Origin: Romanomermis culicivorax
Taxonomy: Eukaryota; Nematoda; Enoplea; Mermithida; Mermithidae
DNA: 64,000 nucleotides
Direction: 5' to 3'
Assembly: GCA_963922205.1 (NCBI GenBank)
Contig: CAWUHX010000214.1
Coordinates: 248,001-312,000 of the forward strand
The notes below the pieces were generated by a model that was given only the letters and a program-made list of their open reading frames with translations, had not been told where the DNA came from and did not search any database. The position numbers and the translations under genes are program-made. This document shows positions 10,155-21,691 of the stretch, in pieces. Position 1 is the stretch's first letter; each line of letters opens with the position of its first letter.

Positions 10155-11545
10155 GTGAATTTATTGATGCTGCATCATCTCCTAGTAGTGAAATGGAATT
10201 AGATTTATTTACCCTACCTCCAACACAAGTAGCTATTTGTAGAAGTTTTTTGTATGAAATACAACTCCAGAATCCTTGTATTAATGAGGGATGGTACGAG
10301 TTTGTTGTTTCACCAGAGTCATATATGCTAGATTTATCAAAAATTTTTGTATATTTTACTATCCCAATTACGAAAGCTAATGGTGGTGCTTGCAATTTAA
10401 CATTGGATGTCAACAATAACCGTAATGGAAATGTTGTAGCACCAATCAATCTGATTGGTAAAACATTTTTCAAACAGATCAAAATTTATTTATATGGAAA
10501 ATTAATATCTGACAGGTAAGTTTTATGATAACTATATGTATGTGAACATATTTTTTACAGTTTGAAATTTTAGCGGAGATAGATATGCTTACAGATCTTA
10601 TTTGGAAATGGAATTGAAATATGGTCGTGATGCCAAATCAATGCGCGTTACAGCTGCTGGATATACTTTTGAAAATAATGATATTCTTGATGTAAAGAAA
10701 AACAAGGGTGCTTTGGAAAGAGTGCAAATTTTCAAAAACAGTACTGTCCTTGAATTAATGGCCCCATACATGCCGATCTATTTGTGCAAGAATGCTTTTT
10801 ATTGAATCAATGTACCTTGAAAATTGATTTATACAGACATTGAGATGATTTTTGTTTGCAGAAATTCACATCTACTGACACAGAGGCATACAAAATTGAA
10901 GTTAAAAGCATGTCTTTATTTATTAAAAAAGTAGAAGTTGCAGATACGATTAATTTAGCTATTGAATCTATGTTACAAAATAGGGCTGCAAAATACCCTA
11001 TTCGTTGATGTCATGTTACAACTCTATACATAACAGCTAGTTGTCAATCGGCACCTCTAAACTCTCTGTTCACAGGACCATTACCTTGTCGAATTGTTGT
11101 CACACTTGTTGATAGTCCTGCCGCTGGGGGTGATTATTATGAGAGCCCCTTTAATTTTAAACATTTTGGATTAAATGGGATTAAAATAACTAGCTGCACT
11201 ACAACTTCACCTACTACTTCTTATATGCTAGATTTTAAAGAAAACAAATATTTGCGTACTTTCATACAATTATTTGAAAACATAGGGATTGTTGCAGATA
11301 ATAAAGGCAATGTAATTACTCAAAATGATTTTATGACTCATAGTGCAATTTTTGTTTTTGATTTGACTCCTTGTGGTATGGATGGTAATTTTTGGGAACT
11401 TATACACGAACGAACAACTAGTTTGCAAATGAGCTTTGGAGAAGATATATCTGATGGTGGAATAGAAGCAATTATATATGCAGAGTTTGACTCTCTGGTA
11501 ATGATTGACAAAAATCATGAAACTTTTACTGATTGTACTATTTAA
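10151..11545 (+). pseudogene. Polinton major capsid protein, with one intron (broken)
   Basis: Double jelly-roll major capsid protein. It starts ATG at 10151 with ELDLFTLPPTQ, a family hallmark. A clean 58-bp intron (10516-10573, GTAAG...TTTTAG) splits the first jelly roll and restores the frame as ISDSGDRYAY. A frameshift lies near 10790, and TGA stops lie near 10838 and 11006, the latter where the family has Arg. The C-terminal jelly roll is clear: NFKHFGLNGIK, FDLTPCGMDG and GGIEAIIYAEFDSL. The 5' splice site and a TTTTAG acceptor are preserved while the coding sequence is decayed. Whole length would be about 440 residues. Confidence 0.85.
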
Positions 11546-12823
11546 CTGTGCTATATATTTATATATCATGTACATTCTCATTTTTTATAATAAAAAACAT
11601 TTACAGCTTTATTTGTTGCTGGTACTATCCTTTGTCCCATTACTCATTATTTTTGATACTGGCCAGTACATGTTCTCCATGAAATGACGATTATTTTATG
11701 GGCATCTTTTTATTTTGTTCACTACATATGCTCTTTTTTCTTTTCCCACTACATGTTCTCTTTAGATCAATTTTTGTTTTTCATACATTACCTTCTTAGA
11801 TCTTTTTCTTTTTTCTAGACAACTTACAGTAGTCCCGGGTCATGGGTTAGATAAGATTATTTTGTAATATAAGCAAACAACACATTAGATTTTTGAATAG
11901 TCATTCAGTATCATTTTTCATTTGTCAAGCTTTCTTCACTGATGTCTAATGTTCTCTTTTTAGATCAATAACATTTTTGTTGTAGGTCTTCTCTTTATTC
12001 CCACTGAACATGCTCTTTTTCCTTTGTCGACTACACCATCTCTTTCAGATCCATGTATAATCTTCTCTGCATGTTCTTTATGCTCACTAAGTGTGCTCTT
12101 TTCCCTTGTTCACCTTTTCCAAATTGATTTTGGTTTTGTTACCTTACCTTTTTTCCTTTGTACACTATATGCACTGTAGGTCCACTTCTTCCAGATGGAT
12201 TTTTGGTGTTTTTTTTACCTTACCTTTCTCACCTTTGTGCACTGCATGTGCACTGTATTTCCAGTTTTTTCCAGATCGATTTTTTGCCTTACTTTTTTGT
12301 ACAGTACATGCACACTGTACGCCCATTTTTTGTTCCATATCTATTTTCATTTTCCATTTGTTTGTTCACTTTAGTTTTCCTTTTCCATTTTCTGTTCGTC
12401 ATCAATTTTCCTTTTCCACCTACAGTAACACGACTATTACCCTAACTCCACTATTACCATAATCCAAAATTACTATAATTCTACTATTATGGTAACTCCA
12501 GAACCTGTATCCCTTTACCAGACCACCTATATGACAAAAAATCGAGCATATATGTTTACCATACTACCTATAAATGGGCCAAAAATGACAAATTATAGGT
12601 AGTACACAAAAGATAGGGATATGCTTAACCATACTACCTATACAGTCTGGCCTTATTACTAATAACTACTCCTATTTCTAAAAAACTAAAAAAGAGACAT
12701 GATCAGTTTTCTAGCATGACTTCCACATGAATTGGTACTGATGAAAAGACATTTCATTAGCACAGTTAGCATGCTTGATGAATACTACTTTGTTACTGTG
12801 TGAGTTTGTCAATTGTCCTTATA
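11546..12823. other. Non-coding stretch with degenerate pyrimidine-rich repeats
   Basis: About 11690-12420 is built of loose tandem copies of a motif like CACTACATGTTCTCTTTAGATC / TTACCTTTTTCC, very pyrimidine-rich on the plus strand. The open frames at 12091-12462 are only a by-product. At 12530-12650 ACTACCTATA and TATAGGTAGT form an imperfect hairpin, perhaps a small MITE. No gene is supported. Confidence 0.5.
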
Positions 12824-13171
12824 TCATGCTCTGTAGTTTCTGTTATCTGTGCACCGAATCCTTTCTAACCGCCTTTTGCATGGAAAATGGGACAATAAAT
12901 CCACAGAAATTTCGTGATTATGCTTAAAATCGGACACTGTAACTTTCAGTTTATTCTCAATACCATTGAAGTGCTGATACTTGCACTGCAATGCTCTGAA
13001 GTAGCTCCGATTGGGACCCAACCCCTGCTCCCTGGAACAGCAATGAATTCTGGTTTTGCAGGCAAGCACCAGATGGAAAAAAATTTTCTTTCCATCTGGT
13101 GGAAAATGCTTACTAGAATTGATTGAAAAAGATTGGTAGGCTTCTGTCTCTAAACGTTGAATAGCACACAC
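12824..13171 (-). pseudogene. FAR1/ZSWIM-like N-terminal domain fragment
   Basis: A minus-strand frame of 115 residues resembles the WRKY-GCM1-like/FAR1 DNA-binding domain seen at the N-terminus of ZSWIM1/3-type and MULE-derived proteins. It shows CKTRIHCCS, a G-x-x-x-N-x-x-Y-F segment, QCK, a KLKVTVSDFKHNH strand with the conserved His-Asn-His, and HFPCKRRL after it. Only this domain is present, with no DDE or SWIM part beside it, so it is a fragment of a transposon or of a domesticated gene. The identification rests on pattern memory only. Confidence 0.45.
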
Positions 13172-13929
13172 AAGATTTTGAAAAGCAAATTCAAAGCCTT
13201 ACAAGCTTCAGATGTAGATAAGTCAATAACATAATCTTGCTGCTGCAGTACACATAGTGATAATTCAACATCAAAGATGTGAACTCTTACTCAATTTGTG
13301 AATTACCAACTTCGATAAATGCGAGATCAGAAAAGTGTACACTGGCCACACTTAGTACACATTAACGCGATAAAATGGATGAAATTTGAAAAACTTGTGA
13401 TGTAGACTGATGACGTCAAAAGGCAGTTGTTGTCGTCTCGGACGATGTAATTATTGACGTTATATACATCGAATAATCGAATATGATCTACATTTGGTTG
13501 CAAAGTGTATATTTCTCGTAGTGATCAACACGTTTTAACGGTTTGCATTTTATAATCACGTGATTGATTGTTTTACTCTTAGCCGGATTCTGTGAATATA
13601 ATTTTTGGCAGTGTCTATTAGCCGGATATGGCGAATATAATATTTTATATTTGCAGTATACTGTTAATAGTGCCTGCTATATAAGGCCTACTATTAGCCG
13701 TATGAAAAGTACAGTATATCTCATCTTACTAATTTTTTTTTGATATTTTCTTCTTGCAGATCAGATTGCACATTTTTCAGCTGTTTCAGCCTGACACATT
13801 CAGCTGTTTCAGCCTGACACATTATATTTTCATAATTATCCTAATTTGTGTACAAATTCATTAAAATCCATTCGATTTACATGATAAACTGGTCGATATC
13901 AATATATAAGGAAACTTTTGTGCACAATA
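13172..13929. other. Non-coding stretch
   Basis: No gene seen. It holds a 23-bp tandem duplication (TCAGCTGTTTCAGCCTGACA..., about 13778-13824) and two diverged copies of an AGCCGGAT...GAATATAAT block (about 13580 and 13620). Confidence 0.5.
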
Positions 13930-14803
13930 TAGCTTAATTTTTTGATGATTTTTAGGATGGATTGTTAAAGGAGATGGATAATCGCTGTTGAAAGATAGTC
14001 GGATCGAATCGGATACATTATTCAAAATATTATCCATAATAAAGTCACCATAGTTAATACTATTGGCTTCTGCATCAGAAAGTTTAAGTTGATTTATTTG
14101 CTTTTTATAAAAACACCTTGGTTTGACACTGATCTGATGGTAAAAGATTGCTCACGATGCTTCCAGTTTTTGACATGCTAACATCAGTTTCAGCATTTGC
14201 TGTTTCCAAATCGAAGCTTTTTTCTACCAGTTCATCAGTTTTTTATATAACCATCGACATAGGCTCAGATGTATTCAGGCTACTCAAAAAATTTTTTAAC
14301 TGTTCATATTGCTTTTCAAATTCTGTGAAACTTAATTTGTTGCAGACGTCACAAACTCGCTTGGCTAGTTTCAACATTTTGTTGTATTTTTCATTTACAG
14401 ACAAAATTCTATTTTTTGAACTTTCTATTGCGATAGAATTTTCGGAAATTTTTTCCAACAATGGATCATGACAGAAGTTATCAGGAACAGACATAATGAA
14501 TTTAAACCATTGGAAACGTTGTGAAATAAGGTTCAAATCAAATATTTCTAAATTTTTCGAATTTCTAACAGCCATAATATGACGGACAAGGCAACTCAAA
14601 ATAGCAGAAAAATTGACAAGAACATTTGCAATCCTGTATAATGGTATATTTGGATTCAGAATCCATTTTGGAAACATTAGTCGCTCCATCATTGTTGATG
14701 ATCTGAAATTTTCAAAGGTCTCTCTGAAACAAATTATATTCTGCACTGAGCTTAGAAGCAGCAAAATGGGTGAAATGTTTGAACAGAAATATAGCATTAG
14801 CAA
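13930..14803 (-). pseudogene. Unrecognised protein-coding remnant, minus strand
   Basis: A 186-residue open part (14243-14803) and, after a TAA and a frameshift, a further coding-like segment down to about 13930 read as one protein. It contains WFKFIMSVPDNFCHDP, a helix-rich middle, CDVCNKLSFTEFEKQY, then an acidic tail with NYGDFIMDNIL. I do not recognise the family. The upstream edge runs directly into the GCATTAGCAACC repeats and the inverted-repeat element at 14838, so the 5' part may have been cut off by that insertion. It could be a piece of another DNA transposon or of a host gene. Confidence 0.35.
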
Positions 14804-14837
14804 CCTAAAAGCATTAGCAACCCTATAGCATTAGCAA

Positions 14838-15465
14838 CCCTATAGCATTAGCAACCTAAAAGGTACCTACAGTAAAGGTAGTATCATGTTGACGTCATAC
14901 AATAAATGCAAATACTTGCGCATCGCGTTGTTTGCGCGTGAAATTCAAACCGGCTTTTCGGTTACGCATCGCGATGAGGAAAATTCAGCCAACTTTTGAC
15001 CCGAGTGACCTGAACACTAACTTTACGAGTATAATGCTTGCATTATATTTTGAAGAATAAAGAACAAAGTAAATACTATGTTGTGCTGTGTTAAATGAAG
15101 TTTGGGACCAGTGATCCTGCAAATGACCAGTGGTCAACCGAGTGACCAATGGTCACTCAAATCAATAAACATTTTTTTGACAGAAAATCAGCCCATTAAC
15201 TGGCAATTTGAATGTTATCTAATATTCACTCAAGATTGGTGCCCAGAGGTCATCCGAGTGACCAGACCAGCTGACTGACTACTGGTCAATCAACTTGGCA
15301 CACCTTTTCTTTGGTGGAGAATTAGCCTATAACTTCCGTTTTGTGGCTAGTGATCATCCAAATGATCACACCTGGTGAGTGGCCAGTGGTCACTTAAATC
15401 AAAAGACGTTTTTTCTTATGGATAGCACTACAAACACACAGACTAATTTTGAATAAAAGCAGACT
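14838..15465 (+). repeat. Left long terminal inverted repeat
   Basis: Reverse complement of 17624-18289 with small differences; landmarks shared are GGTACCTACAGTAAA, ATAATGCTTGCATTAT and AGAATTAGCCTATAACTTC. Confidence 0.75.
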
Positions 15466-16110
15466 ATGATTTACTTCTAATTATTTTCGTGACTCGACTG
15501 ATGTGTATTTGCATTTTTGCTCATCATCTATCCCGTTTTTAAAGTTTTTCTTATCAAATTTGTTTGTCTCTATTTCATTTATGCTTGCTCATTTTTTTTG
15601 AGATGCTTATTTGCTAGCTTATTTCTCAAATTTCCAACATATTTTCCACCGCTCATAAATTTCAACTTTTATCCAAACAAACATGCTAAATTGCAAAATT
15701 TATCACATATGTTTACTGCCGGTATGCTTGCCTAACCTCACATATGATTTGGCAAAAGGGATGAGTAGGGTACAATGAGTATGAGTATGAGTAGCAGTAG
15801 GATATAATTCTCCAGCACAATTCTGTTTCGGACATAAAGTTCGATTTCTGTCCAACTGTCCAACTGTCCAACTGTCCAGCTGTCCAACTGCAGGTAAATT
15901 CGGTAGAAGACCATTAGCTATCACAAAATTGTTGGCAGATTCTTCTGAGATGCAAATGGTGGAAATTTCTATAATATTGGTGTCTGTGCCCTGCAGATCC
16001 ATTTTGATGATATAGACAGCAAACAAAAGCAAAAACAGTAGAAAAAGACAACAATAAACTAGAACTGTGAAGTTTCTACAGTAAATGAGCTACCATAGTT
16101 TAATTTTTAG
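15466..16110. other. Interior of the inverted-repeat element
   Basis: No gene is supported. A microsatellite of an 8-bp unit CTGTCCAA repeated about five times lies at 15848-15890. The last four bases (TTAG) are the target duplication of the nested solo LTR. Confidence 0.5.
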
Positions 16111-17399
16111 TGTCACGTGCCAACGAATTTCGCCCAACATCACATGATTCACATCATGTTTTTCCGTTTTGTTTTTCACCACGTTTTGTTTTACAGTAAC
16201 TTGCATAACTTTAGCGTTTGTTTTTATAATTTTTACATGCATTTTTGTGTGCACAACGTGCATCTCTTATCAGTAAAAACTAGCAACGTTTCTCAATCAG
16301 CAATGCCTAGTTGGAAATTCTCACTAGATGACATTCATATGTTTAGCATGGAGAGTAAAACTCACCCCAACGCTCAATGTAGTGAACTGGAAAATGTCTA
16401 TGTGAAGATAGGCATCTTCTGCAGCCATTTCTGCTGCAGGAGTTAGCTTGGGTATGTCTTAGCTCAGCCCAAGGCATACTGTAGATTATGGGGCCCATTA
16501 AAAGGGCTTGTTTCTTTAGTTTTGCACTCTTTTCTGGGCCTAATCATGTTTGCGTTTTACAGCCTGCCTTCCTGCATTTGCCTGTGTCATTTATTATAAA
16601 TTTGCATATTTTGCCTGGGTCTGATGCCTTCTTAATAAATTTACATATTCCCTTCGATCTCCCTTGTATTGCCCAATACCCTAACCCAACCATAGGAGTT
16701 TACCCTCTCGCGGTTGATCCAGAACCCCCATCACCTCCCCGAGGAAAGTTTTGATATCATTGCTCACCGACCCTCACTCACCAACTCTCCACGCAGAATT
16801 GCTTTCAGATAACTGTACCCATTTCCCCATCCTCCCTAGGACCCGCGTTTGACCCTTGAACCCGTCGCCCAGTGCAGAGTACTTTGAGAAGAGGATTTAG
16901 TGAGTCTTCTCAGGGGTTATCATTGTTGAGGGTATAATTGTGGGAATCCTCCTTAAGTCAGTTTTCCTTTGAGAGTATCCTCAGTTAGAAAAACCCTTGA
17001 ACCCTTAAGGTCAGGGAAAATTAGGGGATTTATGTTGGCGATCTGGTCCCCTACAGTAAGCCATTCCACAAATGGCACAGTCCCTCATTCTCAGTGAATG
17101 AGGACTAGGGATTGCCACCCCTGACATGGCTGCATTGTCCATTACTCTACAGCTGAACAAGGCCGAGATACACCATTGGTTTCCTGGGGTAGTACCAGCT
17201 GGATTATGTTCCTGCACTGACTACCCAATGGAGCCACCCCATGGGGTCACAGCATGTCACTTACCCAACGGGGTCACAGCATGTCGCTTACAGTGTCATG
17301 GCTGTATTTCCTAAGGGATATGGTATGGGTTTTCCCATCAATGTGACTGATCACCTATCCAGTTAATGTGACGTGGCTCCAAAGTCAGTTAATGTGACA
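16111..17399 (-). mobile_element. Solo LTR (family S), copy 1
   Basis: Starts TGTCACGTGC and ends AATGTGACA, that is TG...CA with short inverted ends. It is flanked by a perfect 4-bp duplication TTAG (16107-16110 and 17400-17403). It matches the copy at 52161-53579 in reverse orientation over most of its 1289 bp (for example around the CAAGCCCTTTTAAAGGG block). There is no internal coding region. A solo LTR left by recombination explains all of this; a DNA transposon with 4-bp target duplications is an alternative. The strand is given relative to copy 2 being called plus. Confidence 0.65.
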
Positions 17400-17623
17400 T
17401 TAGGTTTACACACTTATTCGTTTGAACATCATCAAAAACTCAGGAGACCTTTCATATATATACAGTAACTGATTTTAAACTAATAAACTTCAAAATGAGA
17501 TGGAATAATTGGGTGACCTGAGGGAGTGATCATTCGGATGACCCTGTTTATCCGCCAAAAAAGGGCTTGCTGAGTTGATTGGCAACTGGTCACTCAGGTG
17601 GTCTGGTCACTTGTATGACATGC

Positions 17624-18289
17624 AGTCTGCTTTTATTCAAAATAATGGTGTTTTTTTAGTACCATCCAAAAGAGAAAATGTCTGTTGATTTGAGTGACCA
17701 CTGGCCACTCACTAAGTGTGATCACTTGGATGATCACTAGCCACAAAACAGAAGTTATAGGCTAATTCTCCACCAAAGAAAAGGTGTGCTGAGTTGATTG
17801 ACCAGTGGTCAGTCAGCTGGTCTGGTCACTTGGATGACCTCTGGGCACCAATCTTGAGTGAATATTAGATAACATTCAAATTGCCAGTTAATGGGCTGAT
17901 TTTCCATCAAAAAAAATGTTTGTTGATTTGAGTGACCATTGGTCACTCGGTTGACCACTGGTCATTCCCAGGATCACTGGTCCCAAACTCAATTTAACAC
18001 AGCACAACATAGTATTTACTTTGTTCTTTATTTATTTTGTATTTACTTTGTTCTTTATTTTTCAAAATATAATGCAAGCATTATACTCGTAAAGTTAGTG
18101 TTCAGGTCACTCAGGTCAAAGGTTGACTAAATTTTCCTCATCGACTCCCAAATCACGATGCCTAACCGAATAGCCGGTTTGAATTTCGTGCACAAACAAC
18201 CCGATGCACAAGTATTTGCGTTTATTGTATGACGTCTACATGCTACTACATTTACTGTAGGTACCTTTTACTTTGCTAATGCTATAGGG
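17624..18289 (-). repeat. Right long terminal inverted repeat
   Basis: Inverted partner of 14838-15465. It contains a local duplication of TTTATTTTGTATTTACTTTGT near 18030 that is absent from the left arm. Confidence 0.75.
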
Positions 18290-18676
18290 TGGGTGTGAAC
18301 CAGACGCAGTAATGCCTAAAATTCTGAGAAGTGATGAAAAATCTCAATTATCAACAAATTATTGACTCTTGACTAAATTAGTAAAAAAGAGATGAACTAA
18401 TTCAATTGATAGGAACTGATGAAGGTTAATTAGTAAGTGGAAGTAGATATGCTGATGGCTGTGTTTGATAGAAAGCAATGACTGTTCCACTGGTGGAAAA
18501 TTTTGAGGTTTCAACCTGAAAGTCACCAGAATGAATCTTTTCTGTTTTGAAGTGAAAAAAAATATTTTCTTTAAAAAAAAATGCCCAAAGCTTTTTCCTT
18601 ATTTCGAAATTTTATTACCTAAAAGACCGCATTGAGGAGAAAAACAGGGCTTCAAATGACACAAGAGAAAAAATTG
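18290..18676. other. Dispersed-repeat remnant flanking gypsy element B
   Basis: No gene. It contains AAGTGGAAGTAGATATGCTGATGG, also found near 29690 and (as ATGGAAGTAGATATGTTAACGG) near 51735. It therefore belongs to a dispersed repeat present at least three times in the window. Confidence 0.5.
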
Positions 18677-18680
18677 TAAA

Positions 18681-19182
18681 TGTTGGGGTTGCCTCAGGTG
18701 CACGTGTTCAGCTTCAGGCATCAGTGCGCAGGCAGTTGGATGCAGCGAAAAGTGGCAAAGAAGAAAAAAGAAAAATTGAATAGAAAGATGCGGCTACTGT
18801 TTGGCGTTTTTTGTGTTTATTAATCAGTGTTAAAAAAGATTATGTTTTGGAGCATCCCCGCCATTGCTTTACTTATAATGTTTTTTATTATTATTTTTAT
18901 TTTGTGGCGTCGCCTGTTGTCACCCAATACAGATTGAGCCGGTAATCTGTTTTGTTTTGTGAGTGTAGTGGAGGCTCTTTTAAGTTTAGGTGTGGAGACT
19001 TGGGTAGGATCTCCTGAAGTATGTGCCAAGGTGTTCTGCCTGAGGTTTGGTGAAAGTTCTGGCAAGTATCTGGTGAAACGTCTGGGGGAGTTCTCAGTTT
19101 ATTGGTGGTCAGAACTGTTGCAACTTCCTTTGTCTAAACCCAAAGGCCAGTTACATCATCTTCAACCCACAACTGCCTAACA
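18681..19182 (+). repeat. 5' LTR of gypsy B
   Basis: TGTTGGGGTTGCC ... CTGCCTAACA, 502 bp, repeated at 29180-29571. TG...CA ends and the TAAA duplication fix the boundaries. Confidence 0.9.
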
Positions 19183-19184
19183 AG

Positions 19185-19202
19185 TGGTGGACTCTTAATG
19201 CC
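19185..19202 (+). other. Primer-binding site of gypsy B
   Basis: TGGTGGACTCTTAATGCC starts two bases after the 5' LTR and begins with TGG for a tRNA CCA end. The tRNA is not identified. Confidence 0.6.
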
Positions 19203-21678
19203 TCTCATGAGGGATAACCCGAGAACCACCAGAAAAATAACTAAACCTCCAAGGTTTTATTTGCAGGCACATACCGGAAAAAGTAAGAAAATGAGTATTC
19301 GGATAGGGAAAACTTTGAGGACTCCTCCTAGGTCACATGAACCTAGTGTTTCGAATCTCAACTCTGCTGAAGAACGGGCAGTGGTAGAACAGATTCAAAC
19401 ACAGGCGCCTGAGACTGAAGTGAGGCGAGAGAGTAGGATTGCGGAAGTGGCAAGAGTTGAAGAGGAGTTGAGGAGAAGTAGTTTGGAGATGGCTAGGCAA
19501 GCAGAAGTCAAAGCTACTGTAAGTGGTAGTGTCAAAGGTCATCAGACTTTTGAAAGAGAGAGACCAACGTCACCCCCGAAGTTGGTCCATCCAATGGCTG
19601 AAATGCTGGAGGAGATTAGATGGAAGTCGAAACTGGCCTGGAGGTCAAATATAGTGGACATGAATTACAAGGAATATTACGAGGATGCGCCGGCCGATTC
19701 ATATGACAATAAATATTCGAGGCGATATGACCCCGAAATGGTGAATTGGATTCGACAAGAGGAGCAAAGGGATCGAGTCGATCCAAAAGATTTGTGAATT
19801 AACGCGTTGGAATAGGAAGTCCAATTATTAATTAAAGTTATTGAAAGCGCGCAGAATCGAGAAAAGGAAAAAGAAGAGGATCAACGGAAGAAGATAAGTG
19901 AGTCTTCTTACATTGAGAGTAGAGTAGAAAGAGTAAGTGAACCTAAGAGAGAGGTTCATTCAGAGGTTTATGTAAGGTCTCAAGAGAATAGAGACAAATA
20001 TTCTGGTAGAGATAAAGGTTGGACTGAGGAGCCACAGAGTTCGAGGAATGCTGAACAAGCACAATCGAATGCCTATGGTTACTCAGAGAATAGGAGGTCT
20101 AGGGAAAGGAAGGTGACTATCTGTGACGAATCGTCCCAGGGAGAGGACAGATTTTCTCGTCCTACTCCTTGGAGAGATACTGCACATAGAGCTGACCTTA
20201 GCCCTGAGAAGAGGAGAAAGAGGAAGTCGAAGAGTAGAAAGATATCTCACAGATTGAGAGCTAGGAGTAGACATTACTCAGATATTGATAATAGCAGTTC
20301 ATCTATGTCCAACTCTAGCTCAAGTGTAGAAGTGGATGTGAGAGATGTGGTAAAGGCCTTGAAACATAGACCTTTACATGATAGTATAAAGCCGATGGAG
20401 GTGCTGAAATTTTTCACTGATCTGGAAAGTGAGTTTCTGGAGAATACTGCCGATAAGGTCAAGAAGGAGTGTTTGAGAAGGTTGTCTCAAAATAGGGCTA
20501 GGAGGATAGCAAGAACATCCTCAAGTTATACAGAAGCACAGCAAAATATTTTAAAGTATCTCGCGCCAACTTATGATTTGAGGATGCTCAAAAGGGACCT
20601 ATTCAATATGAAGCAGGAAGAAGGCAAGTCAGCCTTAGAGTTTTTAAAGAGGTTGAGTAATCATGTGGATCTGGTCTATGCAGATCAGACTGATCAGGTA
20701 AGGCAAGAGAATATTATTAATGCCTTTATTTATAAAAGTAGTCCCTTATATCAGACGGAGTTGCAGAATGTATTGCCATCGATGAAAACTTGGCAAGACC
20801 TTGCATACGCCATAACTCAGATTGATAAGAAGTATAAGAATGTGTTTACTACTTTTGGAGCCAAAGATAAACCAATTGTTGTGAATCAAGTTGTATCTAC
20901 GGAGGAGAAGTGCCCGGAAATTGCTTTTGTAGGGAATGCTCCATATGCGAATACTAAAAAGTATAACCAGACGAAGTCAAGACCACAAAATCAGTTGCAA
21001 AAGGCAGTGGAAGAGGAGAAAAGTGAGGAGAATGGTGAAGAGATGCAACCTGGCCTGTCGCCTCATGATGTCAAAAAGTCTAACGAGGAGCAGGCCAAGG
21101 AGTCTTTTTTAGCTATTTTCTCAAAGGAATGGCTGTAATTGGTTCAAAAGGTGGATAAATTACAGGTTACTCAAAATGAAGCTTTAAAGGAGTTGACTAC
21201 TGTGAAGACTGCGTCTGCTGAAAAGCAGAAGCAGTTGAAGCAGTAGAGACCCTATTGCATATATCATAAGAATAATACTCATGCTACGGAAGAGTGTAAA
21301 ACATCAGCTTACCAGCGTCAGCAACAGCAATGCAGTGGATTTAACCATGGCATGCCGAATCAATATTATGGTGGTGATAGAAACGCTTTGTTTAGAGGAA
21401 GCTTCAGAGGTAGAGGCCAACCTCAATTTGGATTCAGATTTGGATCAGGAAGAGGAAGAGGTGCCTATTATGTAGGATCCTCCGAAGAAGATCAAATGTA
21501 TGGGTATGACCTAGAATTTGAGAGATACAGGGAATTCTGCAGACTTAGAGAACAAGGCATCCAGTTGCAGAGGCAGCCTCAGTTGCTGCTACCTGCATCA
21601 ACTAGTCAACCTGCAATTCAGGCTAGTACCGTCCAGGATCAAGCTGGATCATTTGTTTTGAACCAGTCCCCAACCTAG
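19198..21678 (+). pseudogene. Gag of gypsy B (in-frame stops)
   Basis: One reading frame from 19198 to 21678 broken by stops at 19795 (TGA), 19813 (TAG), 21136 (TAA) and about 21244 (TAG). The N-terminal third is highly charged (Glu/Arg-rich, Ser/Arg-rich around 20150-20330). A central capsid-like domain (about 20400-20860) contains FNMKQEEGKSALEFLKRL and AYAITQIDKKY, typical of retrotransposon Gag. An atypical zinc knuckle, YCIYHKNNTHATEEC, lies near 21258, followed by an RGRG-rich tail. The large charged N-terminus before the capsid domain is unusual in length (about 370 residues). Role: particle assembly and RNA packaging in the cytoplasm. Confidence 0.85.
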
Positions 21679-21691
21679 TTCGCATAACGAA

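Larger units (their letters stand above)
5958..11545 (+). mobile_element. Truncated Polinton/Maverick (virus-like DNA transposon)
   Basis: Seven coding blocks on one strand fit a Polinton: unknown protein, integrase, adenovirus-type protease, small membrane protein, minor (penton-like) capsid protein, basic minor protein and major capsid protein. The spacing is compact: integrase and protease overlap, the membrane protein overlaps the minor capsid start by about 14 bases, and the major capsid ATG overlaps the preceding stop (ATGA). The protein-primed DNA polymerase B and the FtsK/A32-type ATPase are not found, so this is a truncated copy. No long terminal inverted repeats were recognised at the edges. 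Most genes carry stops or frameshifts, so it is a fossil. Confidence 0.85.
14838..18289. mobile_element. DNA element with long terminal inverted repeats
   Basis: Left arm 14838-15465 (about 628 bp) and right arm 17624-18289 (about 666 bp) are inverted copies. The ends read CCCTATAGCATTAGCAA in on both sides. The arms contain several copies of a palindromic ACCAGTGGT / ACCAATGGT motif in a GAGTGACC...GGTCACT context. The interior has no transposase frame and, apart from the nested solo LTR 16111-17399, only about 870 bp of its own sequence. This fits a non-autonomous foldback or MITE-like element. On the left, extra GCATTAGCAACC units precede the arm. Confidence 0.7.

Noticed and set aside
12091..12462. 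ORF of 123 codons rich in Phe/Leu/Ser
   Set aside because: It is a by-product of the pyrimidine-rich repeat; no domain or start context.
14838..15465. LTRs of a retroelement for the long repeat pair
   Set aside because: The two arms are inverted, not direct, so they are TIRs rather than LTRs.
16117..16754. ORFs inside solo LTR copy 1
   Set aside because: They are not preserved in copy 2 in the corresponding frame; no Gag or other domain.
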